From an uncultured Bacteroidota bacterium (GTDB lineage Bacteria; Bacteroidota; Bacteroidia; NS11-12g; UBA955), in contig CAJBKH010000268.1 in assembly GCA_903953615.1 (NCBI GenBank), positions 1 through 7,245 on the forward strand: a DNA stretch of 7,245 nucleotides, given 5' to 3'. The position numbers were made by a program, and so were the translations under genes. Numbering within the stretch: the first letter of the stretch is position 1; every line of letters starts with the position of its first letter. Below are positions 1 through 6,247 of this stretch, piece after piece. The notes below the pieces were generated by a model. It had not been told where the DNA came from. It was given only the letters and a program-made list of their open reading frames with translations, and made no database searches.

Positions 1-164
1 TAAAGTGTCTGAATGGTGGGATTTGCCTGCCCAGATTCAATTCTCGACATGCTTGCTTTATCAAATTGACAAATATTTGCCAATTGAATTTGAGTCATTT
101 TTTTTTCTGCACGCAGTTTTTTTATGGTCGACCCAATTGATTTTAAAAATTCGTCTTTTGTCAT
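1..164 (-). CDS. XRE-family helix-turn-helix regulator, N-terminal 54 residues (cut by window edge)
   Basis: This is a DNA-binding regulator of the Cro/C1 (XRE) type whose remainder lies beyond position 1. The visible protein starts MTKDEFLKSIGSTIKKLR and carries a classic XRE domain. Helix 1 includes IGSTIKKLRAEKKMT (residues 10-24). The helix-turn-helix is QIQLANICQFDKASMSRIE (25-43), with the conserved Q25, L28 and A29, the recognition-helix S38-x-S40-R41-I42-E43, and the family signature ESGQANPTIQTL (43-54). The ATG at 164-162 is the only start in reach, and the domain begins about ten residues after it, as is normal for small single-domain XRE proteins. It is co-directional with the carbonic anhydrase-like gene, 77 bp behind it. 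That gap holds two small dyads, which could be its own operator. What follows the HTH, and so its ligand or partner, cannot be seen. Family assignment is firm; regulatory targets are unknown. Confidence 0.9.
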   Translation of the reverse strand, partial: MTKDEFLKSIGSTIKKLRAEKKMTQIQLANICQFDKASMSRIESGQANPTIQTL

Positions 165-178
165 GATGTTAAAAATGA

Positions 179-191
179 CTGCAATATGCAG
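179..191. promoter_or_regulatory. Dyad CTGCA-ATA-TGCAG upstream of the XRE gene, possible operator
   Basis: A perfect 5-bp inverted repeat, CTGCA and TGCAG with a 3-bp spacer, lies 15 bp before the XRE start codon. A second dyad, CATTT-TTT-AAATG at 201-213, lies just upstream. XRE regulators commonly bind short dyads in their own promoter and repress themselves, so autoregulation is a reasonable inference. No convincing TAnnTTTG box is seen between the two genes, so the promoter itself is not placed. Arms this short can occur by chance in AT-rich DNA. Confidence 0.3.
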
Positions 192-241
192 CATACTTAA
201 CATTTTTTAAATGACACAAATCAGCATAAAAATAATTTTTT

Positions 242-751
242 TTAAAATGATTTTAGGTATGCTTTACTCAATTCTGAGTATGCTTCGGCATTTTTAATAA
301 TTTTAATTTTTTGATCTTCGCCTATCGATTTAATAATTTTTGCAGGAATGCCTAATACCAAACTATAGGGTGGAATTTGCATGCCTTCTGGTACCACAGC
401 GCCCGCACCTATGATGCTAAATTCTCCAATATTTACACCGTTCATGATGGTTGCGCGCATACCAACCAAAACATTGTTGGCAAGGGTTGCGCCATGCACA
501 ATGGCCCCATGTCCGATAATACACGCTTCTCCGATGGTTGTAGGAAAGCCTGGATCTACATGAACTACTGCATTGTCTTGAATATTACTTTTGTTGCCAA
601 TTGATATTTTATCGCCATCTGCCCGCACCACCGCACCAAACCAAATACTTACATTTTCACCTAAAGTTACATTGCCAATGACCCTTGCTGTATCTGCAAT
701 AAAAATTGCTTTACCTTTGCAGTCAATCTGTTTTATATTCTGAATATTCAT
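242..751 (-). CDS. Gamma-class carbonic anhydrase-like protein (YrdA/PaaY/CamH type, left-handed beta-helix)
   Basis: A 169-residue hexapeptide-repeat protein of the gamma carbonic anhydrase family, expected in the cytoplasm as a trimer with metal sites between subunits. The left-handed beta-helix repeats run from about residue 14 to 135 (IGNVTLGENVSIWFGAVVRA, IGEACIIGHGAIVHG, VGMRATIMNGVNIG, IGAGAVVPEG), followed by a C-terminal alpha helix (about 144-166). The three metal-ligand histidines of the family are present as H64, H81 and H86, and the conserved R43, D45, Q58 and D59 align with Cam Arg59, Asp61, Gln75 and Asp76. The acidic loop carrying Cam's proton-shuttle Glu84 is absent, as in the short CamH/YrdA subgroup, where CO2 hydration is often weak or unproven. 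Bacterial relatives are often annotated as acyltransferases, so substrate is uncertain. Its ATG (751-749) overlaps the hutI ATG on the other strand. The length is normal for the subgroup and the gene appears intact. Confidence 0.93.
   Translation of the reverse strand: MNIQNIKQIDCKGKAIFIADTARVIGNVTLGENVSIWFGAVVRADGDKISIGNKSNIQDNAVVHVDPGFPTTIGEACIIGHGAIVHGATLANNVLVGMRATIMNGVNIGEFSIIGAGAVVPEGMQIPPYSLVLGIPAKIIKSIGEDQKIKIIKNAEAYSELSKAYLKSF
712..719 (+). promoter_or_regulatory. Putative hutI -7 promoter box (TACCTTTG)
   Basis: TACCTTTG followed by C matches the Bacteroidota -7 consensus TAnnTTTGY exactly, 30 bp before the hutI ATG. A weak -33 candidate, TTG at 685-687, lies 24 bp upstream, slightly farther than usual. 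The box is inside the 5' coding part of the divergent carbonic anhydrase-like gene. Transcription would be expected to start near 723-726, giving a leader of about 25 nt. The call rests on consensus matching and position only. Confidence 0.45.
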
Positions 752-1976
752 GATGCTTAAAAATTATACCCTTACAAACATAGGCCAATTAATGGGAATT
801 TTACCAAAGGAAACCATGTTGTTAAAGGGCGAAGAAATGGGCCATATCAATGCGCTGCACAATGCATTCGTTGAGGTAGTTGACGGCAAGATTCACGCTT
901 ATGGTATAATGGACAATTGCCCTGAAACCGACCAGCAAATTGTCAATATGCACGGTGACTGGCTTATGCCTGGGTTTGTGGATTCGCATACACACATGGT
1001 ATTTGCAAGTAGTAGGCACAATGAGTATGTAATGCGCTTGCAAGGCAAAACTTATGAGGACATTGCTGCAGAAGGTGGAGGAATCTTAAATTCTGCAAAA
1101 AAATTGCAGGCGATGGACGCGGATACTTTGTACAAAAAAGCACTAAAATATGCAGAGGAAGCGATTGCTGGTGGTACCTTGGCACTCGAAATAAAAAGTG
1201 GTTATGGTTTATCTGTTGAGGCAGAATTAAAAATGCTAAGAGTGGTAAAGCGGTTGAAAAATGAATTACCAATCAGTATTAAAGCGACATTTTTAGGAGC
1301 CCACGCATTCCCTGCTGAATACAAATCAAATCACCAAGGCTATATCGATTTAATCATTAATGAAATGTTACCTGTTATAGCCAAAGAACACTTGGCAGAT
1401 TACATCGATGTGTTTTGTGATAAGGGTTTTTTTAGCGTAGAAGAAACTACTCAAATACTAACTGCAGCAGCCGCTTTAGGACTTCAACCAAAAATTCATG
1501 GCAATGAATTGGGCTTAACTGGAGGGGTTCAAACAGCAGTAGATAATAATGCACTTTCAGTCGATCATCTTGAACACTTAAGTGATGTTGAAATTAATTA
1601 TTTATTAAACAGCAATACAATGCCAGTTATACTGCCAGGAAGTTCGTTTTTTCTAAAAATTCCTTATGCCCCAGGCCGAAGAATGATAGATGCTGGATTG
1701 CCCGTATGTGTGGCAAGTGATTTCAATCCTGGTAGCAGCCCACATCATAATCTTTGGTTTACTTGGAGTTTAGCTTGTTTATATAATGGCTTATTGCCAG
1801 CCGAAGCCTTCAATGCTTTGACGATTAATGGGGCCTATGCTCTAGGATTAAGCGAAACCCATGGCAGCATAGCCGTTGGCAAAAATGCCTGTTTTATACA
1901 AACCCGTGCTTTCGAGTCTATCAATGAAATACCGTATTGGTTTGCGCAATCGCATGCCAAGAAAGTTTGGTACTAG
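750..1976 (+). CDS. hutI: Imidazolonepropionase (HutI), histidine degradation
   Basis: This cytoplasmic metal-dependent amidohydrolase hydrolyses 4-imidazolone-5-propionate to N-formimino-L-glutamate, the third step of histidine degradation. At 408 residues it is close to the usual 400-420. After a short N-terminal beta domain (1-70) comes the TIM barrel with PGFVDSHTHMVFA (74-86), whose H80 and H82 are metal ligands. Next are YEDIAAEGGGI (102-112), EIKSGYGL (147-154), and HGNELG (250-255) with ligand H250 and E253. DHLEH (272-276) follows, then ASDFNPGSSP (322-331) with ligand D324. The start MMLKNYTLTNIGQL is taken at the first ATG; the second, three bases on, would serve equally. No Shine-Dalgarno is visible. 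The gene stands alone, with no hutH, hutU or hutG visible beside it, and 25 bp separate its end from a convergent gene. Its start codon overlaps that of the carbonic anhydrase-like gene, so its promoter must lie in that gene. Confidence 0.97.
   Translation: MMLKNYTLTNIGQLMGILPKETMLLKGEEMGHINALHNAFVEVVDGKIHAYGIMDNCPETDQQIVNMHGDWLMPGFVDSHTHMVFASSRHNEYVMRLQGKTYEDIAAEGGGILNSAKKLQAMDADTLYKKALKYAEEAIAGGTLALEIKSGYGLSVEAELKMLRVVKRLKNELPISIKATFLGAHAFPAEYKSNHQGYIDLIINEMLPVIAKEHLADYIDVFCDKGFFSVEETTQILTAAAALGLQPKIHGNELGLTGGVQTAVDNNALSVDHLEHLSDVEINYLLNSNTMPVILPGSSFFLKIPYAPGRRMIDAGLPVCVASDFNPGSSPHHNLWFTWSLACLYNGLLPAEAFNALTINGAYALGLSETHGSIAVGKNACFIQTRAFESINEIPYWFAQSHAKKVWY
775..808 (-). promoter_or_regulatory. 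Putative promoter of the carbonic anhydrase-like gene, inside hutI
   Basis: On the minus strand, TTTG (808-805) is followed after 22 bp by TATGTTTG plus T (782-775). This fits the Bacteroidota -33/-7 promoter, TTTG then TAnnTTTGY with a spacer of about 17-23 bp. It is the best two-part match in the window. Initiation near 768-771 would give a leader of about 20 nt before the ATG at 751. The whole promoter is embedded in hutI codons 9-20 and points at the hutI promoter, so the two transcripts would overlap at their 5' ends. Confidence 0.5.
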
Positions 1977-2001
1977 TTATCAGTGATTAGGGTAGTATGA
2001 T

Positions 2002-2688
2002 TTACCATATTCTATAATTCAAGGAAATTCCTGTAAAGCCCATTTTCATTGGGAAATCATTAGTTGGGTCGGATTTTAGGTTGAGAATAATAAAATTTGT
2101 TACCCCACGCAAGGTATTGACTTCTAAAAAAAGGCGCTTATGCAATTTAAATTCTACACCAAAACCCAATGCTAAGGTATAGGATTTCATGTGGCTTTTG
2201 CCATTGGTGGTCCACCGTATTTCCTCAGCGACACTATCAATTTCAAAGGTATTTATGGTGTTGAAATAGTGACCAAGACCATAGTTAATTTTCATCCAAT
2301 CGAACACTTTATATTGTATCTGGGTATTAATGATAACGCCATTCAGACGAATATGTCCTGTGGTATTAAAATTATTAATGTTGCTATTCGGTGCAGTGTA
2401 ATGATAACCGATACGGGCGTGAGAATATAAACCCTCAATTAGAATATTTTTATTGGGTGTGAATGGCAAATGCAGATTTACACCAATGGCAGGATTGTGC
2501 AAGGGTGCGAATTCACTGTAAAAAAATGCGGTTTTTGAGAGTGATGAACTGACCACTTTATTAAAACCAAAATTGTAGGAGGCAAACATTAAATGCACTG
2601 ATTTTGTGCTATCAGGCAATGCCAATAACGACTTAAAACCAACGCCAAATAACAATAGTATCAAAGAAAGGATTTTCAACAGTCGCAT
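2002..2688 (-). CDS. Outer-membrane beta-barrel-like protein, function unknown
   Basis: A 228-residue exported protein. Residues 1-23 form a signal peptide: MRLLK, then a leucine-rich hydrophobic core, then SLLA with likely cleavage before LPDS. The mature part is built of alternating polar and hydrophobic strands rich in aromatics and glycine: SVHLMFASYNFGFN (30-43), an ILIEGLYSHARIGYHY stretch, a VIINTQIQYKVFDWMKINYGLGHYF stretch, SYTLALGFGVEFKLHKRLFLEVNTLRG, and a last strand FTGISLNYRIW ending in a terminal aromatic. This architecture fits a small outer-membrane barrel of roughly eight strands, like the generic Bacteroidota porin-family/OmpA-like barrel domains. No plug, OmpA peptidoglycan-binding or TonB box segment is seen, and no catalytic motif. 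It diverges from threonine dehydrogenase across 72 bp and converges on hutI. Barrel and export are well supported, but its ligand or role is not known. The next ATG, M34, would delete the signal peptide, so the first start is preferred. Confidence 0.8.
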   Translation of the reverse strand: MRLLKILSLILLLFGVGFKSLLALPDSTKSVHLMFASYNFGFNKVVSSSLSKTAFFYSEFAPLHNPAIGVNLHLPFTPNKNILIEGLYSHARIGYHYTAPNSNINNFNTTGHIRLNGVIINTQIQYKVFDWMKINYGLGHYFNTINTFEIDSVAEEIRWTTNGKSHMKSYTLALGFGVEFKLHKRLFLEVNTLRGVTNFIILNLKSDPTNDFPMKMGFTGISLNYRIW

Positions 2689-2692
2689 CTCA

Positions 2693-2700
2693 CAAAACTA
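2693..2700 (-). promoter_or_regulatory. Putative -7 box (TAGTTTTG) of the beta-barrel gene
   Basis: TAGTTTTG followed by T on the minus strand matches TAnnTTTGY. It ends only 4 bp before the ATG at 2688-2686, so the message would be leaderless or nearly so. No clear TTTG -33 element is seen upstream. The closeness to the start codon makes this either a chance match or an unusual leaderless promoter. Confidence 0.3.
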
Positions 2701-2736
2701 AAGAAATATTCGAATGAAAATCTCGTATTTTAATTT

Positions 2737-2744
2737 TACGTTTG
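2737..2744 (+). promoter_or_regulatory. Putative -7 box (TACGTTTG) of threonine dehydrogenase
   Basis: TACGTTTG followed by C fits TAnnTTTGY, 16 bp before the ATG at 2761. Predicted initiation is about ten bases downstream of the upstream gene's regulatory space, leaving a leader near 12 nt. A good -33 TTTG is not seen at the expected distance, so the call rests on the -7 box and its position in the 72-bp divergent intergenic region. Confidence 0.4.
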
Positions 2745-2760
2745 CAGTAGAAAAATAATT

Positions 2761-3729
2761 ATGTCTGAAAATATTTTAGTAATCGGAGCTTGCGGTCAAT
2801 TGGGAACTGAGCTTGTTGAATCATTGAGAACCATCTATGGCGATAGCAATGTAGTTGCTTCTGATATTCGCCAAAGCGAACATGCTGTTTTTAAACAAGG
2901 TCCATTTGAAAATTTAGACATTTTAGATAAAAATAGATTAAGTGAAATATTGACCAAATATCAACCTAAGCAAGTCTATCATTTAGCGGCATTATTAAGT
3001 GCTACTGCAGAAGCTAAGCCAAAGTTGGGTTGGACACTGAACATGGATGGCTTATTTAATGTATTAGATGCAGCTGTAGATTTTAAAATTGGCAAAGTGT
3101 ATTGGCCAAGTTCGATTGCAGTGTTTGGTCCAGGTACGCCAGTAAACCATACACCTCAGAATTGTGTAATGGATCCCAATACCATCTATGGGATTAGTAA
3201 ATTAGCAGGAGAGCGCTATTGTGAATACTACTTTCAAAAAAGAGGTGTTGATGTAAGAAGTTTGCGTTACCCTGGTTTAATTGGACATAAGAGCGATCCA
3301 GGCGGTGGAACAACAGATTATGCAGTAAGTATCTATCATGATGCTTTGCAAACAGGTGTTCACAATTGTTTCTTAAAAGACAATACAGAATTGCCAATGC
3401 TTTATATGCCCGATGCTTTAAAGGCAACCTTGGATATTATGCATGCACCTGCAGAACAAATCAAGATAAGAAGCAGTTATAATTTAGCAGGCATGAGTTT
3501 TTCTCCAGCTGAAATTACGGCAGCCATACAACAATACATTCCCAACTTTAAAACCGAGTACAATCCGGATAGCAGACAAGCGATTGCCGATAGCTGGCCG
3601 AATAGCATAGATGATGCGGAAGCAAGAAAAGACTGGGGTTGGAAGCCTGACTTCGACCTAGATAAAATGACCAAAGATATGCTAGTAAACTTAGCACCAC
3701 GCTATGGCAGTACTTTGCCTTCATTATAG
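2761..3729 (+). CDS. L-threonine 3-dehydrogenase, short-chain (extended SDR) type
   Basis: This NAD-dependent cytoplasmic enzyme oxidises L-threonine to 2-amino-3-ketobutyrate, which is cleaved to glycine and acetyl-CoA or decays to aminoacetone. The 322-residue protein is an extended SDR related to UDP-galactose 4-epimerase. The Rossmann glycine motif is GACGQLG (9-15), D35 closes the second strand and selects NAD, and LAALLSATAE (75-84) follows. WPSSIAVFGP (115-124) carries the catalytic serine, and YGISK (143-147) gives the catalytic Y143 and K147. The following RSLRYPGLI and GGGTTDYAV segments, the MSFSPAEI segment and the C-terminal ADSWPNSIDDAEARKDWGWK are hallmarks that separate this family from true sugar epimerases, and they closely resemble flavobacterial threonine dehydrogenases. 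It is not the zinc-dependent MDR-type Tdh. The partner ligase (Kbl) is not in the window. A secreted orphan gene follows after 49 bp on the same strand and might be co-transcribed. The start is unambiguous and the gene intact. Confidence 0.95.
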   Translation: MSENILVIGACGQLGTELVESLRTIYGDSNVVASDIRQSEHAVFKQGPFENLDILDKNRLSEILTKYQPKQVYHLAALLSATAEAKPKLGWTLNMDGLFNVLDAAVDFKIGKVYWPSSIAVFGPGTPVNHTPQNCVMDPNTIYGISKLAGERYCEYYFQKRGVDVRSLRYPGLIGHKSDPGGGTTDYAVSIYHDALQTGVHNCFLKDNTELPMLYMPDALKATLDIMHAPAEQIKIRSSYNLAGMSFSPAEITAAIQQYIPNFKTEYNPDSRQAIADSWPNSIDDAEARKDWGWKPDFDLDKMTKDMLVNLAPRYGSTLPSL

Positions 3730-3778
3730 GTTTTAAAGTTTCTTGACACCTCCATATTTGATCCTAAATTATTTATAA

Positions 3779-4816
3779 ATGAAATTTAAATTAATTGCTG
3801 GATTATGGATTTCTCTTTTGTTTCTTAATCTCAATGCTCAATCACCTCCAATTACTACCCATGTCACGCAACATTATATGGGAGCATGGGCATATAGTCA
3901 ACATATTAATATTGTTTTGTTAATTCAAGACCAATTGAATAAAGGAGAATTGAAATTATTCAAATCAGATGGTACACAATATTCTGAAAGTGAAATAAGA
4001 AGCGAATTTCTTTTGCGATATGAAAACGATAAGTATCTATATTCTAAAAAAGACACTAATTTTATTTATAAATTTGGAGATCTTGGTGGGTTATATTCTA
4101 CTATAGGAAATCAATTGGCTATTTCTAATGATTTTATTCAGTTTGGGTTTAACGAAAATTATCTGAATTTTTACATATCAAGAGTAGTGTTTGATAAGTA
4201 TTTAAGTAGAGAAAAACTTAATTATTTGGAACAATATAACAACGATGGATTTATTTATATTGACTCTATTCCAAAAACAAGTTCATTATTATTTAACAAA
4301 ATGACAAGGGCCTTATACAATCAAAGTTTTAGCAATAATATTAATGTATATAACACGCCATTTTTAGTAAAAAATGACACTATTAATAAGCGAAGTGAAG
4401 GTTATGGAGGGATTCAATTTGTCGTTTTCAGGAGGACTGATCCAAAAGACCCTACGATTGGTGTTGATTCCGAATATTTACAAAAAATGCCTTATGATAT
4501 TCGTATTCTAAAACGGCATATTTCAATTAGTTTCATAATTAGTAATAGTACAATAGAGCTCTCAGCATTAAGCTCTTTTTATATTGCCCGTCCTTATAAA
4601 AAATCTAGTTATCTTATCAAAGAATCCATTGGTTTTATTAAATTCAATGAAATTAATTTCTTGACAGGTAAACAACTAGAAATATTAAATGATTTATTGC
4701 CGATTAAAATTGATGAAATAATGCGAGATCCTTCATCTTCATGGTTGTGGCAATATAACAGCAGATACAACAATTATTTGAGAGATTTTCAGGTTCAAGT
4801 TGATGAAATGGATTAA
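3779..4816 (+). CDS. Secreted hypothetical protein, unrecognised family
   Basis: A 345-residue protein I do not recognise. Residues 1-20 are a clear signal peptide: MKFK, a hydrophobic core IAGLWISLLFL, then NLNAQ with probable cleavage before or after the Q, a pattern typical of Bacteroidota exported proteins. There is no lipobox cysteine after it, no further membrane segment and no C-terminal type IX sorting domain, so a periplasmic or released location is most likely. The mature chain is rich in Asn, Tyr, Ile, Phe and Ser and has no visible repeats, catalytic motif or cysteine pairs. A charged GELKLFKSDGTQYSESEIRSE stretch comes near the N terminus, and the C-terminal part is LLPIKIDEIMRDPSSSWLWQ then tyrosine-rich. 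Its DNA is more AT-rich than its neighbours (16 G/C in row 4141-4200 against 20-21 in sample rows of hutI and DUF2851). It lies 49 bp after threonine dehydrogenase; a weak box CATATTTG (3753-3760) might be its own promoter. Confidence 0.8.
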   Translation: MKFKLIAGLWISLLFLNLNAQSPPITTHVTQHYMGAWAYSQHINIVLLIQDQLNKGELKLFKSDGTQYSESEIRSEFLLRYENDKYLYSKKDTNFIYKFGDLGGLYSTIGNQLAISNDFIQFGFNENYLNFYISRVVFDKYLSREKLNYLEQYNNDGFIYIDSIPKTSSLLFNKMTRALYNQSFSNNINVYNTPFLVKNDTINKRSEGYGGIQFVVFRRTDPKDPTIGVDSEYLQKMPYDIRILKRHISISFIISNSTIELSALSSFYIARPYKKSSYLIKESIGFIKFNEINFLTGKQLEILNDLLPIKIDEIMRDPSSSWLWQYNSRYNNYLRDFQVQVDEMD

Positions 4817-4839
4817 GTTATACTAAAATTTACTAGTTT

Positions 4840-6123
4840 TCAATTAATCGCTTTAGCTTGCAATAATTTATTGCCTATTTTACATTGCAAGCATAGCTTT
4901 TTATCGCAGAATTGTGCTTTTAATTCTAGCAACGCTTGACTGTCAAATGCCGATTTGGCCGATAGGCCTAAATCCTCCCAATGCTTGACAATGCTATTGC
5001 TTTCAGGGGCTAAATGTTGGAGTAATGAAATGGCTTTGTTGCAAATATTCTCATTGCCAATGCTTTTGCCATACACAAAAAGTACAGGTACAACCGCATT
5101 GATTAAAAGCAGCTGTCGAGCAGCTTCTGAAAGCTCGGCACTGTGTTTTTTTGCCGCCTTTCCAAAAACATAATGGGTTTGCCAATACGCCGAACCTTCT
5201 ACATCGAATAATTGAATAATATCTTTAACATCGTTTAATTCAATGATAAGCGCAAACAAATGGTGGCTTTTATAAATCAATGCCGATAATTGTGCCAAAC
5301 GCATGGTAGGGAAGTTGCCAGGGCGCATGCGCATTAATTTAAAACTACTTGGTTCATTCGAATGTAATTGGTATTTCTGCTTTAGAAATTGCCATTCCTT
5401 TCTTAAGTTATTGTGGTAGTCATCTATGATAACCTCATTCAAAAAACCAGCTGTACCAAAAAGAAGTGCTTCTATTTGGTGCGCATCGTTTTTATGTTTT
5501 CCTAAACTCTGCAGGGGTAGTCTTAAAGCTAGTTCTTCAAATGGTTGGGCATTGGTTCCAAATCCAAAACTTCTGGCAATTGCATAATAGAAAACAGAGT
5601 GCCAATCGTTGTTACAGGTGTTTAACCATTCTTGAATTTGATCACTTTTCCTTTCCAATCGGTTAACCAATGTACGATCCAATGCTTGCGTAATTGTGAA
5701 ATGATCAATTTTTGAAATCAAACTTGCACAAGGAATCCATTGCTCTGATTGTTTTAATAATTTAAAATGTTTAATGACCTCTGGATAAATCCTTTCATTT
5801 AGAATAAAAGTGGGCACATAACTGCCATCCATGCGTTGGGCTACTTTTTGATGATTGTAAACAACATGTAAAACGGTATTGTTATAGGCAGAATCCAATT
5901 GGTGTTTATGCAAAAACCAGTCGTTTGAATGAATGTGAATTTCAATATTCCCTACCCAATCGGCCTCTCCAATGCGAATGCGTGCCTCACTGAAATCGGG
6001 ACCGGAATCGCGGTTTAAACGGCCGCGTTTTAAAATTAAAATTGGTTGGCCATCGGTGGTTTTTAAGTCTTCTGAATTAAATAAACCAGCCTGCCAAATG
6101 TATTGCAATAAGTCTTCGTTCAT
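4840..6123 (-). CDS. DUF2851 family protein
   Basis: A 427-residue cytoplasmic protein of the DUF2851 family, conserved mainly in Bacteroidota and without an established function. Recognised features are the N terminus MNEDLLQYIWQAGLFN, the block RDSGPDFSEARIRIG (38-52), WVGNIEIHIHSNDW (56-69), an H72-x-H74 pair, YNNTVLHVVY (80-89), and the C-terminal FCDKKLCLQCKIG with C406, C411 and C414. P42-D43 followed by E61-x-H63 resembles the PD-(D/E)xK nuclease fold signature, with His in place of Lys; this is my inference. No signal peptide or membrane span is seen. I chose the ATG at 6123 because family members begin MNED..QYIW. The reading frame extends five codons upstream only to a TTG at 6138. 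Its length is normal and it appears intact. It diverges from mutL across 210 bp and ends 23 bp from the convergent secreted orphan, with no clear terminator between them. Confidence 0.9.
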   Translation of the reverse strand: MNEDLLQYIWQAGLFNSEDLKTTDGQPILILKRGRLNRDSGPDFSEARIRIGEADWVGNIEIHIHSNDWFLHKHQLDSAYNNTVLHVVYNHQKVAQRMDGSYVPTFILNERIYPEVIKHFKLLKQSEQWIPCASLISKIDHFTITQALDRTLVNRLERKSDQIQEWLNTCNNDWHSVFYYAIARSFGFGTNAQPFEELALRLPLQSLGKHKNDAHQIEALLFGTAGFLNEVIIDDYHNNLRKEWQFLKQKYQLHSNEPSSFKLMRMRPGNFPTMRLAQLSALIYKSHHLFALIIELNDVKDIIQLFDVEGSAYWQTHYVFGKAAKKHSAELSEAARQLLLINAVVPVLFVYGKSIGNENICNKAISLLQHLAPESNSIVKHWEDLGLSAKSAFDSQALLELKAQFCDKKLCLQCKIGNKLLQAKAIN

Positions 6124-6128
6124 TTTAG

Positions 6129-6157
6129 TTTTATGCAAGTTTAAAAAATTTTATGCA
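6129..6157. repeat. Direct repeat TTTTATGCA x2, 20-bp period
   Basis: The 9-mer TTTTATGCA occurs at 6129-6137 and again at 6149-6157, just upstream of the DUF2851 start codon. The period of 20 bp is close to two helical turns, which would place both copies on the same DNA face for a regulator. The surroundings are A/T-runs, so part of the match is cheap. Function is unknown. Confidence 0.3.
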
Positions 6158-6233
6158 GAAAATAAAAATTTTCTAATCGATAGGGTCTTGTTGACAATTG
6201 GTATATTTTCTTGTCGAAATTTTAGCTGAATAA

Positions 6234-6245
6234 GCATCGGGATGC
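6234..6245. promoter_or_regulatory. Dyad GCATC-GG-GATGC upstream of the mutL -7 box
   Basis: A perfect 5-bp inverted repeat with a 2-bp centre ends two bases before the putative mutL -7 box, so it sits in the promoter spacer. A protein bound there would be expected to affect transcription of mutL. It is also nested inside the 10-bp inverted repeat described for 6208-6286. It is among the more GC-rich spots in an otherwise AT-rich intergenic region. No T-run follows, so it is not a terminator on either strand. Confidence 0.3.
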
Positions 6246-6247
6246 CC

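Noticed and set aside
257..285. Exact direct repeat GTATGCTT at 257-264 and 278-285, with an inverted AGCATACT at 190-197, as operator sites
   Set aside because: The two direct copies encode repeated Ala-Tyr codons (EAYSELSKAY) at the end of the carbonic anhydrase-like protein, so the coding sequence explains them; the third copy alone is weak.
822..1272. Minus-strand open frames opposite hutI (about 73 and 102 codons)
   Set aside because: They are overlapped by an unmistakable hutI coding sequence, and their translations show no domain or plausible start context.
1977..2001. Bidirectional terminator between hutI and the beta-barrel gene
   Set aside because: Only a 4-bp dyad, ATCA-G-TGAT (1979-1987), is present, without a T-run on either strand.
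2761..3729. UDP-glucose/galactose 4-epimerase instead of threonine dehydrogenase
   Set aside because: The fold is shared, but the LLSATAE, YPGLI, GGGTTDYAV and SWP.SIDD..AR.DWGW segments are those of SDR-type threonine dehydrogenases.
4817..4839. Terminator between the secreted orphan and DUF2851
   Set aside because: The gap has only a short AAAA/TTTT pairing and a CTAG palindrome, not enough for an intrinsic terminator.
6124..6138. Extended DUF2851 start at 6138, adding five residues
   Set aside because: The upstream codon is TTG, and the family N terminus MNED..QYIW begins exactly at the ATG at 6123.
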